In this document: positions 53,101 through 62,264 of the stretch, one piece after another
Layout: the number at the start of each line of letters is the position of its first letter
Position numbering within the stretch: position 1 is the first letter of the stretch
Origin: Ceratobasidium sp. AG-K
Lineage: Eukaryota; Basidiomycota; Agaricomycetes; Cantharellales; Ceratobasidiaceae
NCBI GenBank assembly: GCA_037039685.1
Contig: JAWNGF010000006.1
Coordinates: forward strand, 1,178,001-1,242,000
DNA: 64,000 nucleotides
Direction: 5' to 3'
Position numbers and translations under genes: made by a program
Notes under the pieces: model-generated
What the model was told of the DNA's origin: nothing
What the model saw: only the letters and a program-made list of their open reading frames with translations
Database searches by the model: none

Positions 53101-54053
53101 CAAAAAGACCTTCAAAGAAACTGGATAACAAAAGGCACGGGCCATTTGTTGTGAAGCGACAGATAGGGTCACACGCTTATGAACTTGATTTGCCGGCAAC
53201 AATGAGGGTGCACCCTGTTTTCCACATCGATTTACTCAGCCCTTACAAAGAAGACACGGAATTCAGCCGTAACCAACCCCGACCACCGCCGATCATAACA
53301 GAAGAAGGAGAGGAAGAATACGAAGTAGAGAAGATCTTGGACTGGAAAGAGACAAAAGACGGCCTTTTTTACAGGGTCAGATGGAAGGGCTATGGAAGCG
53401 AGGAAGACACAGAACAAAGGGCGGAAGATTTTGGTCATCTTTCAAAGATCATCAAAGACCTTTTACGCCGACACCCCGAGGCTCCCACGCCATCTAACTA
53501 CGCTCCAGGGAGGATAAAAGGCAGAGGCGGCGAAACCAGTAGTGTCACTTGCAAAACTTGCACCTACTCCAAAACACACTCCCAACTCCACGCTTTAAAT
53601 CTTTTTTGCTCTCCACCATGCCTGCCGTCACCCGCGCCACCATTGCCAACAACCTCACCCGCGTCCTTGACGGACCAGCATTCGCTACGGCAAGAATCCT
53701 TGACGCTGGGGCCGCGCTCTACGTCTTCAAAAGGTCCCAACAAAGCTCAGGAAGAATGCACTTTAGGGCGTCGGACGACGTCTTGCACTCAGACCTGGGA
53801 GAGTTCCAATGGGTCGGAAAGAAGTGGCCAACACGCATGCAACTCCTACGGAAGGACATATACGTCTGCCGAGGGTGCGCTTCTTTCCAGGTCTCCGAGG
53901 TCGTCCTCCTCTCCACCCACATGCTTGGGGTGGTTGAATGGGGACAAGAAGGAGCGTACTCTAGCGAATGGGTACCCGGTTACGACGGAAGACAGCCAAC
54001 GCTCCGGCCTAGATGGAACGACGCTTGGGACGCCAACTACGAGAAGGACCTGA
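50139..54053 (+). CDS. pol: Element D Pol polyprotein (PR-RT-RNaseH-IN-chromodomain)
   Basis: Collinear with A Pol: LIDSGAS, YIDDILVFSK, ETDASGVAMGA, integrase HHDSKIAGHQGQ..CETC, DFVVKL, SDRGTTF, TERINQ, and a chromodomain lacking the Trp-Glu-Pro step. Reached by the -1 shift at 50112-50118. The last ~150 residues overlap ORF3 and differ strongly from the A copy, so only the part up to the chromodomain is likely under selection. Intact. Confidence 0.95.
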   Translation: MCGETKKPATETMYFRATNESTIVYANVTGITEPIPTLIDSGASKNFLDILWARSNNIPLIELSTPRRVIGIQGKELSHQIRFKAKLELEVEGKTFKQVFFAMPTGETKLILGLEWLEESNPIIDWKTKHISWRAEAIQARTASIDDLPEEFKEFADVFSEEKFKRIPDHRPYDCAIDFKEGAELPKPARPIPLSPAESIALREYLDEEMAAGKIRPSKSPIASPCFFVKKPIDPKNPGAVRQLRLVQDLRGVNAITKDDRFPMPLMEDLLDKIKDAKIFSKIDLRMGFNNIRIKEGDEWKTAFRTKEGLFEYVVMPFGLKNAPAIFQRYMNHIFHDLIDVCVIVYIDDILVFSKERSQHTVNVRKVLKILLEENLFAKLPKCEFFVTKLTYTGLGISDSGISMEEEKVKAIKEWKEPRTVKQVQAFLGFANFYRRFVPNFSRLAKPLTSLTRKENKWEWGSDQQEAFEALKTEISKEPTLRHPNPDKPFFLETDASGVAMGAIVSQRQDDGYLHPIAFLSKSFNEAQLNYDVHNKELMAIIESLRHWRLYLEGTRDPITIYTDHRNLQFWKEARTFNRRHARWHQLLASYNFDIVYCPGILSSKPDLLSRRSDHEDIPTPEQVMISAEKFKGFMGQVDTNIIETIKEAQETDEGLTRIKEICKSRETLPKTLQHSAKDYDFREGLLWFRGRIYVPEDKESRLAIMRVHHDSKIAGHQGQARTLELISRRYFWPGMKQSINRYVESCETCQRTKGSKSIVPIKPLEIPKGPWEDIAFDFVVKLPKSRGSDSILVVADRFSRMAHFIPCKESHTASDLANLFVTNVWKLHGFPKSTISDRGTTFNSKLMKAIYEKIGTSPGFSTAYHPQTDGITERINQWMEGWLRSFVNYRQDDWADLLPIAEFSYNLQKHRVTGSSPFEIVYGREPLWNISAEESTVPEANNITGKWRKIHDEAIASMETQRLPEEEPKNKYQEGDLVWLLGKNIQTKRPSKKLDNKRHGPFVVKRQIGSHAYELDLPATMRVHPVFHIDLLSPYKEDTEFSRNQPRPPPIITEEGEEEYEVEKILDWKETKDGLFYRVRWKGYGSEEDTEQRAEDFGHLSKIIKDLLRRHPEAPTPSNYAPGRIKGRGGETSSVTCKTCTYSKTHSQLHALNLFCSPPCLPSPAPPLPTTSPASLTDQHSLRQESLTLGPRSTSSKGPNKAQEECTLGRRTTSCTQTWESSNGSERSGQHACNSYGRTYTSAEGALLSRSPRSSSSPPTCLGWLNGDKKERTLANGYPVTTEDSQRSGLDGTTLGTPTTRRT
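53513..53520 (+). promoter_or_regulatory. TATA-like box before ORF3 of element D
   Basis: GATAAAAG, 105 bp before the ORF3 ATG at 53618; same sequence and spacing as in element A. Confidence 0.45.
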
Positions 54054-54382
54054 GCGACTGGAGGATGGAGAGGGGCAGATACCAGAAGGAGAAGATCGAC
54101 TGGGAGCCTTACTGGTGGACGAAGGAGGAGACTGACGTGTCGGCATGGAAGGAGGTAGAGCCCGATGTACGACAGTGGGATGAGGAATTTGTGGAGGCCC
54201 AGGAGAGGGTTTTGGACTGGTCCAAAGCGGACTGGACGAAGGAAGAAACCTGGGAGGAATGGGAGAAGTTCTCGGACGAACCGGGAAATACCGCCTTCAA
54301 TCCCATTGACCTGACCTTGGAGGAAGATGAAGGGCTTGAGGAGTACATGCTGAGGAAAGGGAAGGACTGCGCGGTACAGTAA
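53618..54382 (+). CDS. Element D ORF3: accessory protein of unknown function, 254 aa
   Basis: ATG in CTCCACCATG context, MPAVTRATIANNLTR. Counterpart of the A ORF3: the same length, about 11 differences in the first ~150 residues, the same Trp-rich acidic middle and C-terminal PIDLTLEEDEGLEE. It ends just before the polypurine tract and 3' LTR. An upstream extension to 53549 is open, but the ATG at 53618 has the better context. Conservation of this frame over the overlapping pol tail supports a real protein. Acidic DLT motif suggests, but does not show, SUMO binding. Confidence 0.82.
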   Translation: MPAVTRATIANNLTRVLDGPAFATARILDAGAALYVFKRSQQSSGRMHFRASDDVLHSDLGEFQWVGKKWPTRMQLLRKDIYVCRGCASFQVSEVVLLSTHMLGVVEWGQEGAYSSEWVPGYDGRQPTLRPRWNDAWDANYEKDLSDWRMERGRYQKEKIDWEPYWWTKEETDVSAWKEVEPDVRQWDEEFVEAQERVLDWSKADWTKEETWEEWEKFSDEPGNTAFNPIDLTLEEDEGLEEYMLRKGKDCAVQ

Positions 54383-54423
54383 GTCCGATTAGGTCCCCCA
54401 AACGGACTCTTAGGGGGGAGTAA

Positions 54424-54879
54424 TGTCGTGAGCTAGCTCACTCCATCGGACTCGCCTGTTGTCTCGCCCGCCTGTTCTCTTCTTGTGTGTTTGTGTTCCG
54501 TTTCTGTTTGCCGCGTTGCCACCTTCTTGTGGTTATACTGTTACATTGTGTAACGCGGCTGTGCTTTGTACGAGTCATGTCTGTTCATACAGCATGACTC
54601 ACATGGACACTCCTGACTGGTTGACTGATATGACTCTTGTGGCTGCGTCCTGTATGACTCGGCCTTGTCTTGTATATATATAGAGGACCAACAAGCCTGG
54701 TAACCCCAGCTTGTTTTGTCTCGTCAAAACATCCCTTTGAGTGACACTCAGAACCACCCCTACCCTCAAGAGCCTACAGACACTTAAGTGTGTTGCGGTT
54801 CAAGAGGTCGCTTAGGTCTTAGTGCCGTCCACTCTCCATCGCGGCTTGACTCTTAGCCACCAAGAAGAAGCTTACGACA
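54424..54879 (+). repeat. 3' LTR of element D
   Basis: 456 bp, preceded by the polypurine tract (about 54410-54423). Confidence 0.95.
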
Positions 54880-54994
54880 ATTGCATGATTCACTTCAGCC
54901 TAAGCGCCATACATTTGACCCTTGTTGTTGCCCCAACCCCCATCCTCACTGCCTGCGGAGTCTTGGCCTCCAAGGCTCAACTAGGGTTGTGACA
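54880..54994 (+). repeat. 5' LTR of element E, second part
   Basis: After the ATTGC duplication the E LTR resumes and ends GGTTGTGACA at 54994; 110 bp beyond the duplicated bases complete the 443-bp LTR. Confidence 0.92.
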
Positions 54995-54996
54995 CT

Positions 54997-55010
54997 AGAA
55001 CAAGTCTTGT
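54997..55010 (+). other. Self-priming primer binding site of element E
   Basis: AGAACAAGTCTTGT, 2 nt after the LTR, complements ACAAGACTTGTTCT at 47609-47622. Same as in element B. Confidence 0.7.
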
Positions 55011-55402
55011 TGCCTTTGCCGCAGATACAGCCTTTGTCACTGTTGGAACCAGGTCTTTCATCACCAGGTCACCTCTGAGCACTTGCACACCCCTCACCAT
55101 TGTCAGCTAATACCCCCATCTCTCCCCTGCATCATTTACACGTCAAGGCACACTGCAGCTCACACCCATTAGCCTGTCAATGATGTCCCCTATCCTCTGA
55201 TATCACTGAACCATGGCCACCTAATCAGGAAGCACTGTTCATATATTTTATTGGAACAAGGACCTCTGAGACCATTGCACTGAACCTACCGTTGACTAGG
55301 TTCCCCCTATGCATTCCATCTCTACCCAGGGGATATATTTTCTATAACAAACATTACTAGCCAATTTTGGTCAAAGCGCACCAGGAAGCGCATTTATTGT
55401 AG

Positions 55403-57067
55403 ATGTCCAACAGAAGCCGCACGAGTTCAGCAGATTCCTACCAAGCAACAATGTCTTCCATGATGCCCTCCTTCTCTAAGGGCAAAAGCCCCATTGCAAT
55501 ACCTCCACCAGAAACCCCCCTCCATCAAACTTGCTTCTCAGAACCTCCCCCATCAAGGAAAGAAAGCAATGAGGAAGGATCAGTAGGGGATACAACCATT
55601 TGTTCCCAACCGGCCCCCTACAAAACCTTTGATGCAGAATCAAGACCACCATCTCCTGCCATTAGGGAATACAAGGGCGACTCCTGGTGGGAAACCCGTG
55701 AAGGCAATTTTCAAAAAGAAGTCCTCTTCATTCTCAGAGAATTATCATTGTGCCATAGTCTCATGGCAGAGAGGTTGGAACACGTCAAACAATGGATCCT
55801 ACATAATAGGGATGATGGAAATATCTGCATTGACCGACTAACAGAAATCACGGATCAGAATTGCAAACTATACAACAAAATGAGGGATCAGCATAGAATA
55901 ACAAGGGATGCAGTCCGGGCACAAGGAATTGTATCAAGTGGGAGACCAACGGGAGGAAGTGGAACAACTGCGGCTCAAACCAACACCCTAACAACCAGTC
56001 AACTAGGATTGTTGCTAGGAGGAGGAATGGCAACCCAAGGACTAAGGGGTTCTATGATGCAATTTGCACCACCCTCGTCAGGAGCAACAACAGCCCCAAC
56101 ATCTTCAATCTTTGGAAGTGGAAGAACGGAAAAATCAGCAGCGTCCAAACCAACTGAATTCCAGGGGGAGCAAGGAGCCAAGGCTAGGGATTTTACTTAC
56201 TCCTGCGCAAATTACATTGCCGACTCCCATTACGCCACTGCCTTGGATGAAAAGAAGATCTGTCTTATCATTTTGTACCTATGCGGCCCTGCTATTGACT
56301 GGATTTGCCCTTTCCAAGACCTACATAATGCAGGTGTACCCCAAGCCATTTTTACAAGTCTAGATATCTTTCAGCAGGAGTGGGAATTAGCCTTTGGCAA
56401 AATTGAGCAAGTAGAGGTCTACAGACAGAAGTATAAGGCACTTTCCCAGACCAAAACAGTGGTCGAATACCTCACCCAATTCAGGATTCTGTTGGCACTG
56501 CTAGACTACAACAAGCAGACCCTGAAAGACAACTTCTATGCAGGGCTCAAGGACAACATCAAGGATATGCTAACCTCCCAGGCCTATAATTGTCACAATG
56601 CAACACTACAGGAACTGTTTACTAGGGCCCAGGAAATTGATGCCGCACTCATTGCAAGGAACATGGAGAAAAAGGGAACCAACATCCTGGAGAGGGCAAC
56701 TTTGAGTGGCACCCAGAAGCAGGTAACCATGAGCGCAACAGCGCATAGATACCAGAAAGGAGAGGCAATCTACATGGTTACTCCCCAAGGCATCAAGAAG
56801 GGCACAATTGAGTCAATTAGCAAGAACAAACGCAGTTTCCTTACCCCCAAGGTCAAATGGGCTGATGGAACAACGTCGGAAATCCCTTTTAGCTTCATCA
56901 AACCAGATGTTTGCCAGGCTAGGGTGGAAGTAGTAGTGGTCACAAGTGAAACCACCTGTTATTGCTGCCAGAAAAAGGGACACATTGCTAAAGATTGTCG
57001 AACGCAAATAGCAGCCCTGGAAGAAGTTGTTACTAGTGATTTGGAGTTGGGAAAAGGCAGCAACTGA
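55403..57067 (+). CDS. gag: Element E Gag, 554 aa
   Basis: Open frame similar to B Gag: capsid-type region (SKPTEFQGEQGAKARDFTYS, LLDYNKQTLKDNFYAGLKDN), VTPQGIKKGTIESISKNK segment and a knuckle CYCCQKKGHIAKDC. Ends LGKGSN at the slippery site. It is intact although the rest of the copy is damaged. Confidence 0.88.
   Translation: MSNRSRTSSADSYQATMSSMMPSFSKGKSPIAIPPPETPLHQTCFSEPPPSRKESNEEGSVGDTTICSQPAPYKTFDAESRPPSPAIREYKGDSWWETREGNFQKEVLFILRELSLCHSLMAERLEHVKQWILHNRDDGNICIDRLTEITDQNCKLYNKMRDQHRITRDAVRAQGIVSSGRPTGGSGTTAAQTNTLTTSQLGLLLGGGMATQGLRGSMMQFAPPSSGATTAPTSSIFGSGRTEKSAASKPTEFQGEQGAKARDFTYSCANYIADSHYATALDEKKICLIILYLCGPAIDWICPFQDLHNAGVPQAIFTSLDIFQQEWELAFGKIEQVEVYRQKYKALSQTKTVVEYLTQFRILLALLDYNKQTLKDNFYAGLKDNIKDMLTSQAYNCHNATLQELFTRAQEIDAALIARNMEKKGTNILERATLSGTQKQVTMSATAHRYQKGEAIYMVTPQGIKKGTIESISKNKRSFLTPKVKWADGTTSEIPFSFIKPDVCQARVEVVVVTSETTCYCCQKKGHIAKDCRTQIAALEEVVTSDLELGKGSN
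57049..57055 (+). promoter_or_regulatory. -1 ribosomal frameshift heptamer, element E gag-pol
   Basis: G GGA AAA at Leu-Gly-Lys near the gag end; the -1 frame continues RQQLRGASGALK, matching B. Confidence 0.72.
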
Positions 57068-57090
57068 GGGGAGCATCAGGTGCCCTAAAG

Positions 57091-60000
57091 TTGGAATTAG
57101 ATTGTGTAATCTCAGGAAATTGGAAGCAATCTGTGAATGAAATATATCTTTGTTCCACCAAATATGTGGACCAGCTTTGCATTCCCATCACAATCAAAAG
57201 CCTGAAAAACCTTATTACCGTAGCCATGATTGACTCAGGGGCGTTGGGAAACTTCATTAACTCCAAATATGTAAAGAAACACAAAATTCCAACAAAAAAG
57301 AAGAAGACAGCAAGAAGGGTCCAGGTGATAGATGGCCAACCAATAGCAAATGGTTTAATTGACAAGGAATGCACCTTCCAAGTCATTATGAACAATCATG
57401 TGGAAGAAATTACTTGTGATATTGCACCATTAGGCCAACACACTGTGGTTCTGGGTATTCCCTGGCTGAAAAGACATAACCCAAAAATTGATTGGGCAGC
57501 AGGAACATTAGAATTTGAATCAGATTACTGCAAGGAAGAATGTCTATATGAAGATTGCAATGCCATAGAAGGGGGAGTAGTTGGCCAACTTCCCAATGAA
57601 TACATGGAATTCAAGGATGTTTTTGTTTCCAAAGAAGTGGACAAGCTACCGCCACATCAACCATATGACCTCAAAATTGAATTGGAACTGGGCACTAAAC
57701 CCAAGATCGGTGTGGTATACTCCCTCACTAAGGAAGAAGATCAAATCTTGAGAAAATGGATTGACAAAAACCTGGACAAAGGATTCATTGTTCCCTCCAC
57801 ATCCCAATGGGCATCACCAGTAATGTTTGTCAAGCGGCATGATATAGAAGGCATTCCCCAACCCCCAAGATTGTGCATGGACTATTGATACGTCAACAGC
57901 CAAACCAAGAAAAACCGTTACCCACTGCCTAGAACCAACAATCTTATTGAACGGGTTAAAAGTGCCAAGATATTCACCAAACTTGATCTCAAATCTGGGT
58001 ACAACCTGGTCAGGGTAGCAGATGAGGACGTTCACAAAACAGCGTTCAGAACCAAATATGGACTGTTTGAAACAAAAGTCATGCCTTTCGGCCTCACTAA
58101 TGCACCAGCCACCTTTCAAAACATGATGGATGCGGAGTTCAGGGACATCAAAGGGGGGTATGTGGAAATCTACATTGATGACATCCTAATCTTCTCCAAA
58201 AATCCCAAAGAGCATCCCATGCACGTGAAGGAGGTCCTATGCCATCTACAACGCCTGGGTCTCTATTGCTCCCTCAAGAAATGCTCCTTTCATGTCCCAA
58301 AGGTAGACTATCTAGGGCTAGTCATATCAGGAGAACTGGTCAAGATGCAAGAGGAAAAAATCTTGACAATCAAAAAGTGGCCAACACCCAAGAATGTTAC
58401 AGATGTACAAACGTTCCTGGGATTTGCGAATTTCTACTGGTGTTTTATCCGAAATTATACCCATATAGTACAACCCCTGTATGACTTAACAATGAAAACA
58501 AAACAATGGGAATGGGGAACAGAAGCGGAACTTGCCTTCCAGGGACTAATCAAGGAATTCATCAAGGCACCCATCCTTCTACAACCTGACCAAGACAAAG
58601 GGTTCATCACCAAATGTGATGCATCAGACAAAGCTACAGGAGCAGTCCTTAACCAATATGGCCCTGACAACAAACTCCACCCTGTTGCATTTATGTCCAA
58701 AAGCCTATCCCCAGCAGAACGTAACTATGACATCTTTGACAAGGAACTCTTGGCAATCATCAAAGCATTCAAGGAATGGCGTCATCTTTTGGAAGGAACA
58801 GAGATCCCAGTATTGCTTGTTACAGACCACAAAAACCTGGAATATTTCATGACCTCTAAAGTGTTGACAAAAAGACAGAACAGATGGGCCGTCTTCCTCT
58901 TGGAGTTTAACTTCCAAATCAAGTACAGAGCTGGCAACCTTAATGGCAAAGTGGATGCACTCAGTCAACAAAGTGACCACGACCTAGAAGGGGGAGTAGT
59001 CCCTCAAAAACCCCTACTTTTGCTGCATCTCTTCATCAATTTGGCAGAAGAGGAACCTCAGGGTATGGCATCAACCATGGATATTCGGCAAGCAGTCAAG
59101 GATCAGGCACAAAAAGATGAATATGTTAGATCAATCTGGGCTTTCCTTAGCAACCACCCAGAGAAAGCGCCTGCCTTGGTACAAAAAGAATTCAAAGACT
59201 GGAAGATTAGGAATGACATGCTGTACTGCAAAGGAAGGATCTACATCCCAAACAACAATGAGATCAAGCGCCAGATCCTAGAATTCCACCATAACAACAA
59301 AGCAGTTGGACACATGGGTCAAGCAAAAACACTGGAAATGATCAAACGGCAGTATTGGTGGCCATCCATGAAGGCCTATGTCAACAAATACGTGTCATCA
59401 TGTGATTTATGCCAGTGGTCAAAACCCATTAATCAACAACCTCTGGGGGAATTACAACCACTTGAACTCCCCTCCAAACCCTGGCAACACATTTTGGTTG
59501 ATATGATTGTCAAACTCCCCCTGTCCAAGGGCCTAGACTCAATATTGGTCATTGTTGACACCCTGACCAAGATGGCACATTTCATCCCATGCACTGAAAG
59601 AACCACGTCACCCAAGCTTGTGGAACTGTTCATGGAACACTGCTGGAAACTACACGGCACCCCAGAAACAGTCATATCAGATTGTGGACCAACCTTTGCA
59701 TCCAAATTCATGAAGGAGCTCTATCAGGCCCTGAACATCCAGCCTAGACTTTCTACAGCCTACCACCCTGAAACTGACGGACAAACGGAGTGCATCAATC
59801 AAACGGTCAAGGCTTTCATTTGGACATACTGCGCCTTCAAGCAACATGACTGGGCTTCACTTTTACCCTTTGCCAAATTTGCATATAACAACTTGTTCCA
59901 TTCTAGCATTGGTATGACACCCTTCTTTGCTAACACAGCTTGCCACCCATCAATCAAAGGTACACCAGTGGAAGATGGTTCCATCCTGGAAGCTGCGGCA

Positions 60001-60990
60001 CATGCACAACATATCCAAGACAACCTGGACAAAGCTAAGGCTAGTTTGGCCCTGAGCAAAGAACGGGACAAGGAATATGCACACAAAAGACAGCAAGGAG
60101 ATCCCTTTATCCTGGGCAATAAGGTTTGGCTAAGCCATGATCACATCACGACCAATTAACCATCCTTGAAATTATTGCATAAACAACTCGGCCCCTTCAC
60201 TATCCTGGAAGCAGCAGGGAGGAACACATACAAACTACAACTCCTGCCTTCTATGACCATGCATCCAGTAATCAATATATCATGCCTAGCCAAATACGAG
60301 GAAGATGAAATTGAGGGCCGCCATGTGGATCCACCCCCACCAATTGAGACACCAGAAGGCAAAGAAGAATATGAGGTAGAAAGCATCCAAAGTTCCAAGT
60401 TGGAGAAAGGAATCCTGAAATATTTTGTCAAATGGAAGGGCTACACTGCGGAACATGACTCTTGGGAACCCTTGGAGAACCTTGGCAACGCATCAGAACT
60501 CATGAATGAGTTCCACAAGGAACATCCAGACGCCATCAAAGAAGTCCCCAGGGTTACCAGGAAGCATTGCCATGAGGAAACAAGGGATGACTTGGCAGTC
60601 AATAACAAGGAAGAACGGCCCATTAGGCGTTCTAAACGTATAAAAGAGGCTGCTGGGATCCAAGTCCCTCATCAAAAAGTTTTTACCTTCTCCCCTCCTG
60701 CGCTAAAACCCCATCCTACCGCCACTTCACTCACTGCGCCATGTCTTCCCAACGCCAATCCACCAACTCTGTCATGGTCCGGGTCTACCACAACCTTTAC
60801 ACCTGCTTGGCCGCCTTCAAGCAGTCCCTCAAAGTTGTACCCCCCCAGGAGCAAGGCATGTACTGGCATCCCGGCATGCACCAACACTTCTATTTTATTG
60901 TATCCGCGTGCTACTGGTCAGGAGAGGCCCCCAGGTTGTTCGTCAGGACCCCCTTGTCCGCTGGTGCAACTGGATTGCCTACGCAGCTGA
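57091..60990 (+). pseudogene. pol: Element E Pol, two nonsense codons
   Basis: Protease MIDSGALGNF, then TGA at 57886-57888 inside the RT (LCMDY-stop; B has Arg here), RT YIDDILIFSK, RNase H KCDASDKATGA (Glu to Lys), integrase CDLCQWSKP, SDCGPTF and TECINQ, TAA at 60157-60159, then the chromodomain EYEVESIQSSKLEKG, FVKWKGYTAEHDSWEP. Arg-to-Cys, Arg-to-Gln and Glu-to-Lys changes against B fit C-to-T or G-to-A mutation. Not functional. Confidence 0.92.
60639..60646 (+). promoter_or_regulatory. TATA box before ORF3 of element E
   Basis: TATAAAAG, 102 bp before the ORF3 ATG at 60741; shared with element B despite decay of the rest of the copy. Confidence 0.4.
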
Positions 60991-61213
60991 CAACATCCAC
61001 AACGCCCTTGAGATCATGGACAGGTCTTGCAAGGTCCGTCTTGGAGGCAACCCATTTGAAATAGTCAACCTCACTGTCAACCTAGAGGTTAGGGAGGAGG
61101 TGGTGATTGATTTGATGGATGACAAGGAGGATTATGGGGTGTGGACAGGGACAGGGTCAGCTGAGGACCCCTTTGTATGTAATGACACTGAGGAGTTTGT
61201 GTTGGTGGAGTGA
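60741..61213 (+). pseudogene. Element E ORF3, frameshifted
   Basis: Starts MSSQRQSTNSVMVRVYHN with YWHPGMHQHFYFIVSACY, matching B ORF3. The frame changes near 60940-60950 and continues LVRWCNWIAYAADNIHNALE, EEVVIDLMDDKEDYGVW and SAEDPFVCNDTEEFVLV. The acidic VIDL motif and C-terminus correspond to those of B. Confidence 0.72.
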
Positions 61214-61237
61214 GCCCCAACCTAGAAGGGGGGGTAG

Positions 61238-61680
61238 TGTCACAACCTTTTCTCGTTCCTTGTTCTTTGCTCTGTTTGCCTTGTGTTTGGTCTCGTTCTG
61301 CTCGCCTTGGCGCATTTAGTCGCCTTTCTGTAAGCCATGGTCACGGGACATGCCTGCCTGGCATGTCTTCTCTTTGCCTCTTTCTCCATGGACTTATCTT
61401 GTCTCCTTTGTCTTGCCTGTGCTTCTTTCTGACTCTTGCTTTTTCCTTGTTCTCTCCCTTGTCGCCTCCTATCTATTGTACATAACCACACTAGATAGTA
61501 TATATACCAGCGACCCAAGTCTTGTCTCTACAAGACTTGTTCTCTTGTTGTTTTCCCCATCACTCATTGTGTGACTCACTTTGGCCTAAGCACCATACAT
61601 TTGATCCTTGTTGTTGCCCCAACCCCCATCCTCACTGCCTGCGGAGTCTTGGCCTCCAAGGCTCAACTAGGGTTGTGACA
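61238..61680 (+). repeat. 3' LTR of element E
   Basis: 443 bp, TGTCACAACC..GGTTGTGACA, preceded by a G-rich polypurine tract. Confidence 0.95.
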
Positions 61681-62264
61681 CATAAGAATCTTTGAGAGCT
61701 GAAATACAAGGTTTTCATGACCCCTGTTACACTTATTTTTTACCTCATGTTCAACTGAGCTAGATAAGTTTGGGTCCTAGTTTCTTACAGTTAGGTACTT
61801 TTTGTTACCTTTTACCTTATGAATTCAATTGCAAATCCACCAAAGACCTCAATGGGGTGTTTCTGATCCTTCAGACATTGATCAGTGGCTGCCTAAGGAC
61901 TATCCCCTTACCTCCTCACTCAATGTAGCTAAGTTCTTGGCCTTATAGAAATGTGTAGTATGTGTATGCCCCTGGAGTGCTATATAGTTGGCTTAAACCA
62001 AAGCCAAGCATTGCCCTTTCAACATAGCATATATTGTCAAACTGACCAAAATGCAACATAACCTGTTGGAACAGCCGCCATTTTGATTTTACCATATCTC
62101 AGTCAGTTTCTACCCAATTCTCTTGGTTATAGATGCGACTGGTAGCCAATGCCTGGGAGTATCTATTACAGAATTATAGACATTTTCGAGACTCGATCCC
62201 AAGCGCTTGTGGATCAAACATGCAAAAATGAAGTGTATTCAACAGGTTTTGTGGACAACTGTAG
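61681..62264. other. AT-rich spacer downstream of the pectin methylesterase gene
   Basis: Nothing recognised apart from the CATAA target copy of element E at 61681-61685; presumably includes the 3' untranslated region of the minus-strand gene. Confidence 0.4.

Larger units (their letters stand above)
47650..54879 (+). mobile_element. Ty3/gypsy chromodomain retrotransposon D, full length, nested in E
   Basis: 7,230 bp, plus strand, 456-bp LTRs with one difference seen by eye (A/G at a former CpG, near 47871 and 54645), target duplication ATTGC (47645-47649, 54880-54884). gag, pol and ORF3 are open; same layout as element A. Recent and possibly active. Confidence 0.97.
47317..61680 (+). mobile_element. 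Ty3/gypsy element E, decayed, with element D nested in its 5' LTR
   Basis: Plus-strand relative of B with 443-bp LTRs and target duplication CATAA (47312-47316, 61681-61685). The 5' LTR is cut by element D after base 47649 and resumes at 54885. By eye the two LTRs differ at about 15 sites, all transitions and mostly at CpG. Gag is open; pol has two stops and ORF3 a frameshift. It is clearly older than D. Confidence 0.95.
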
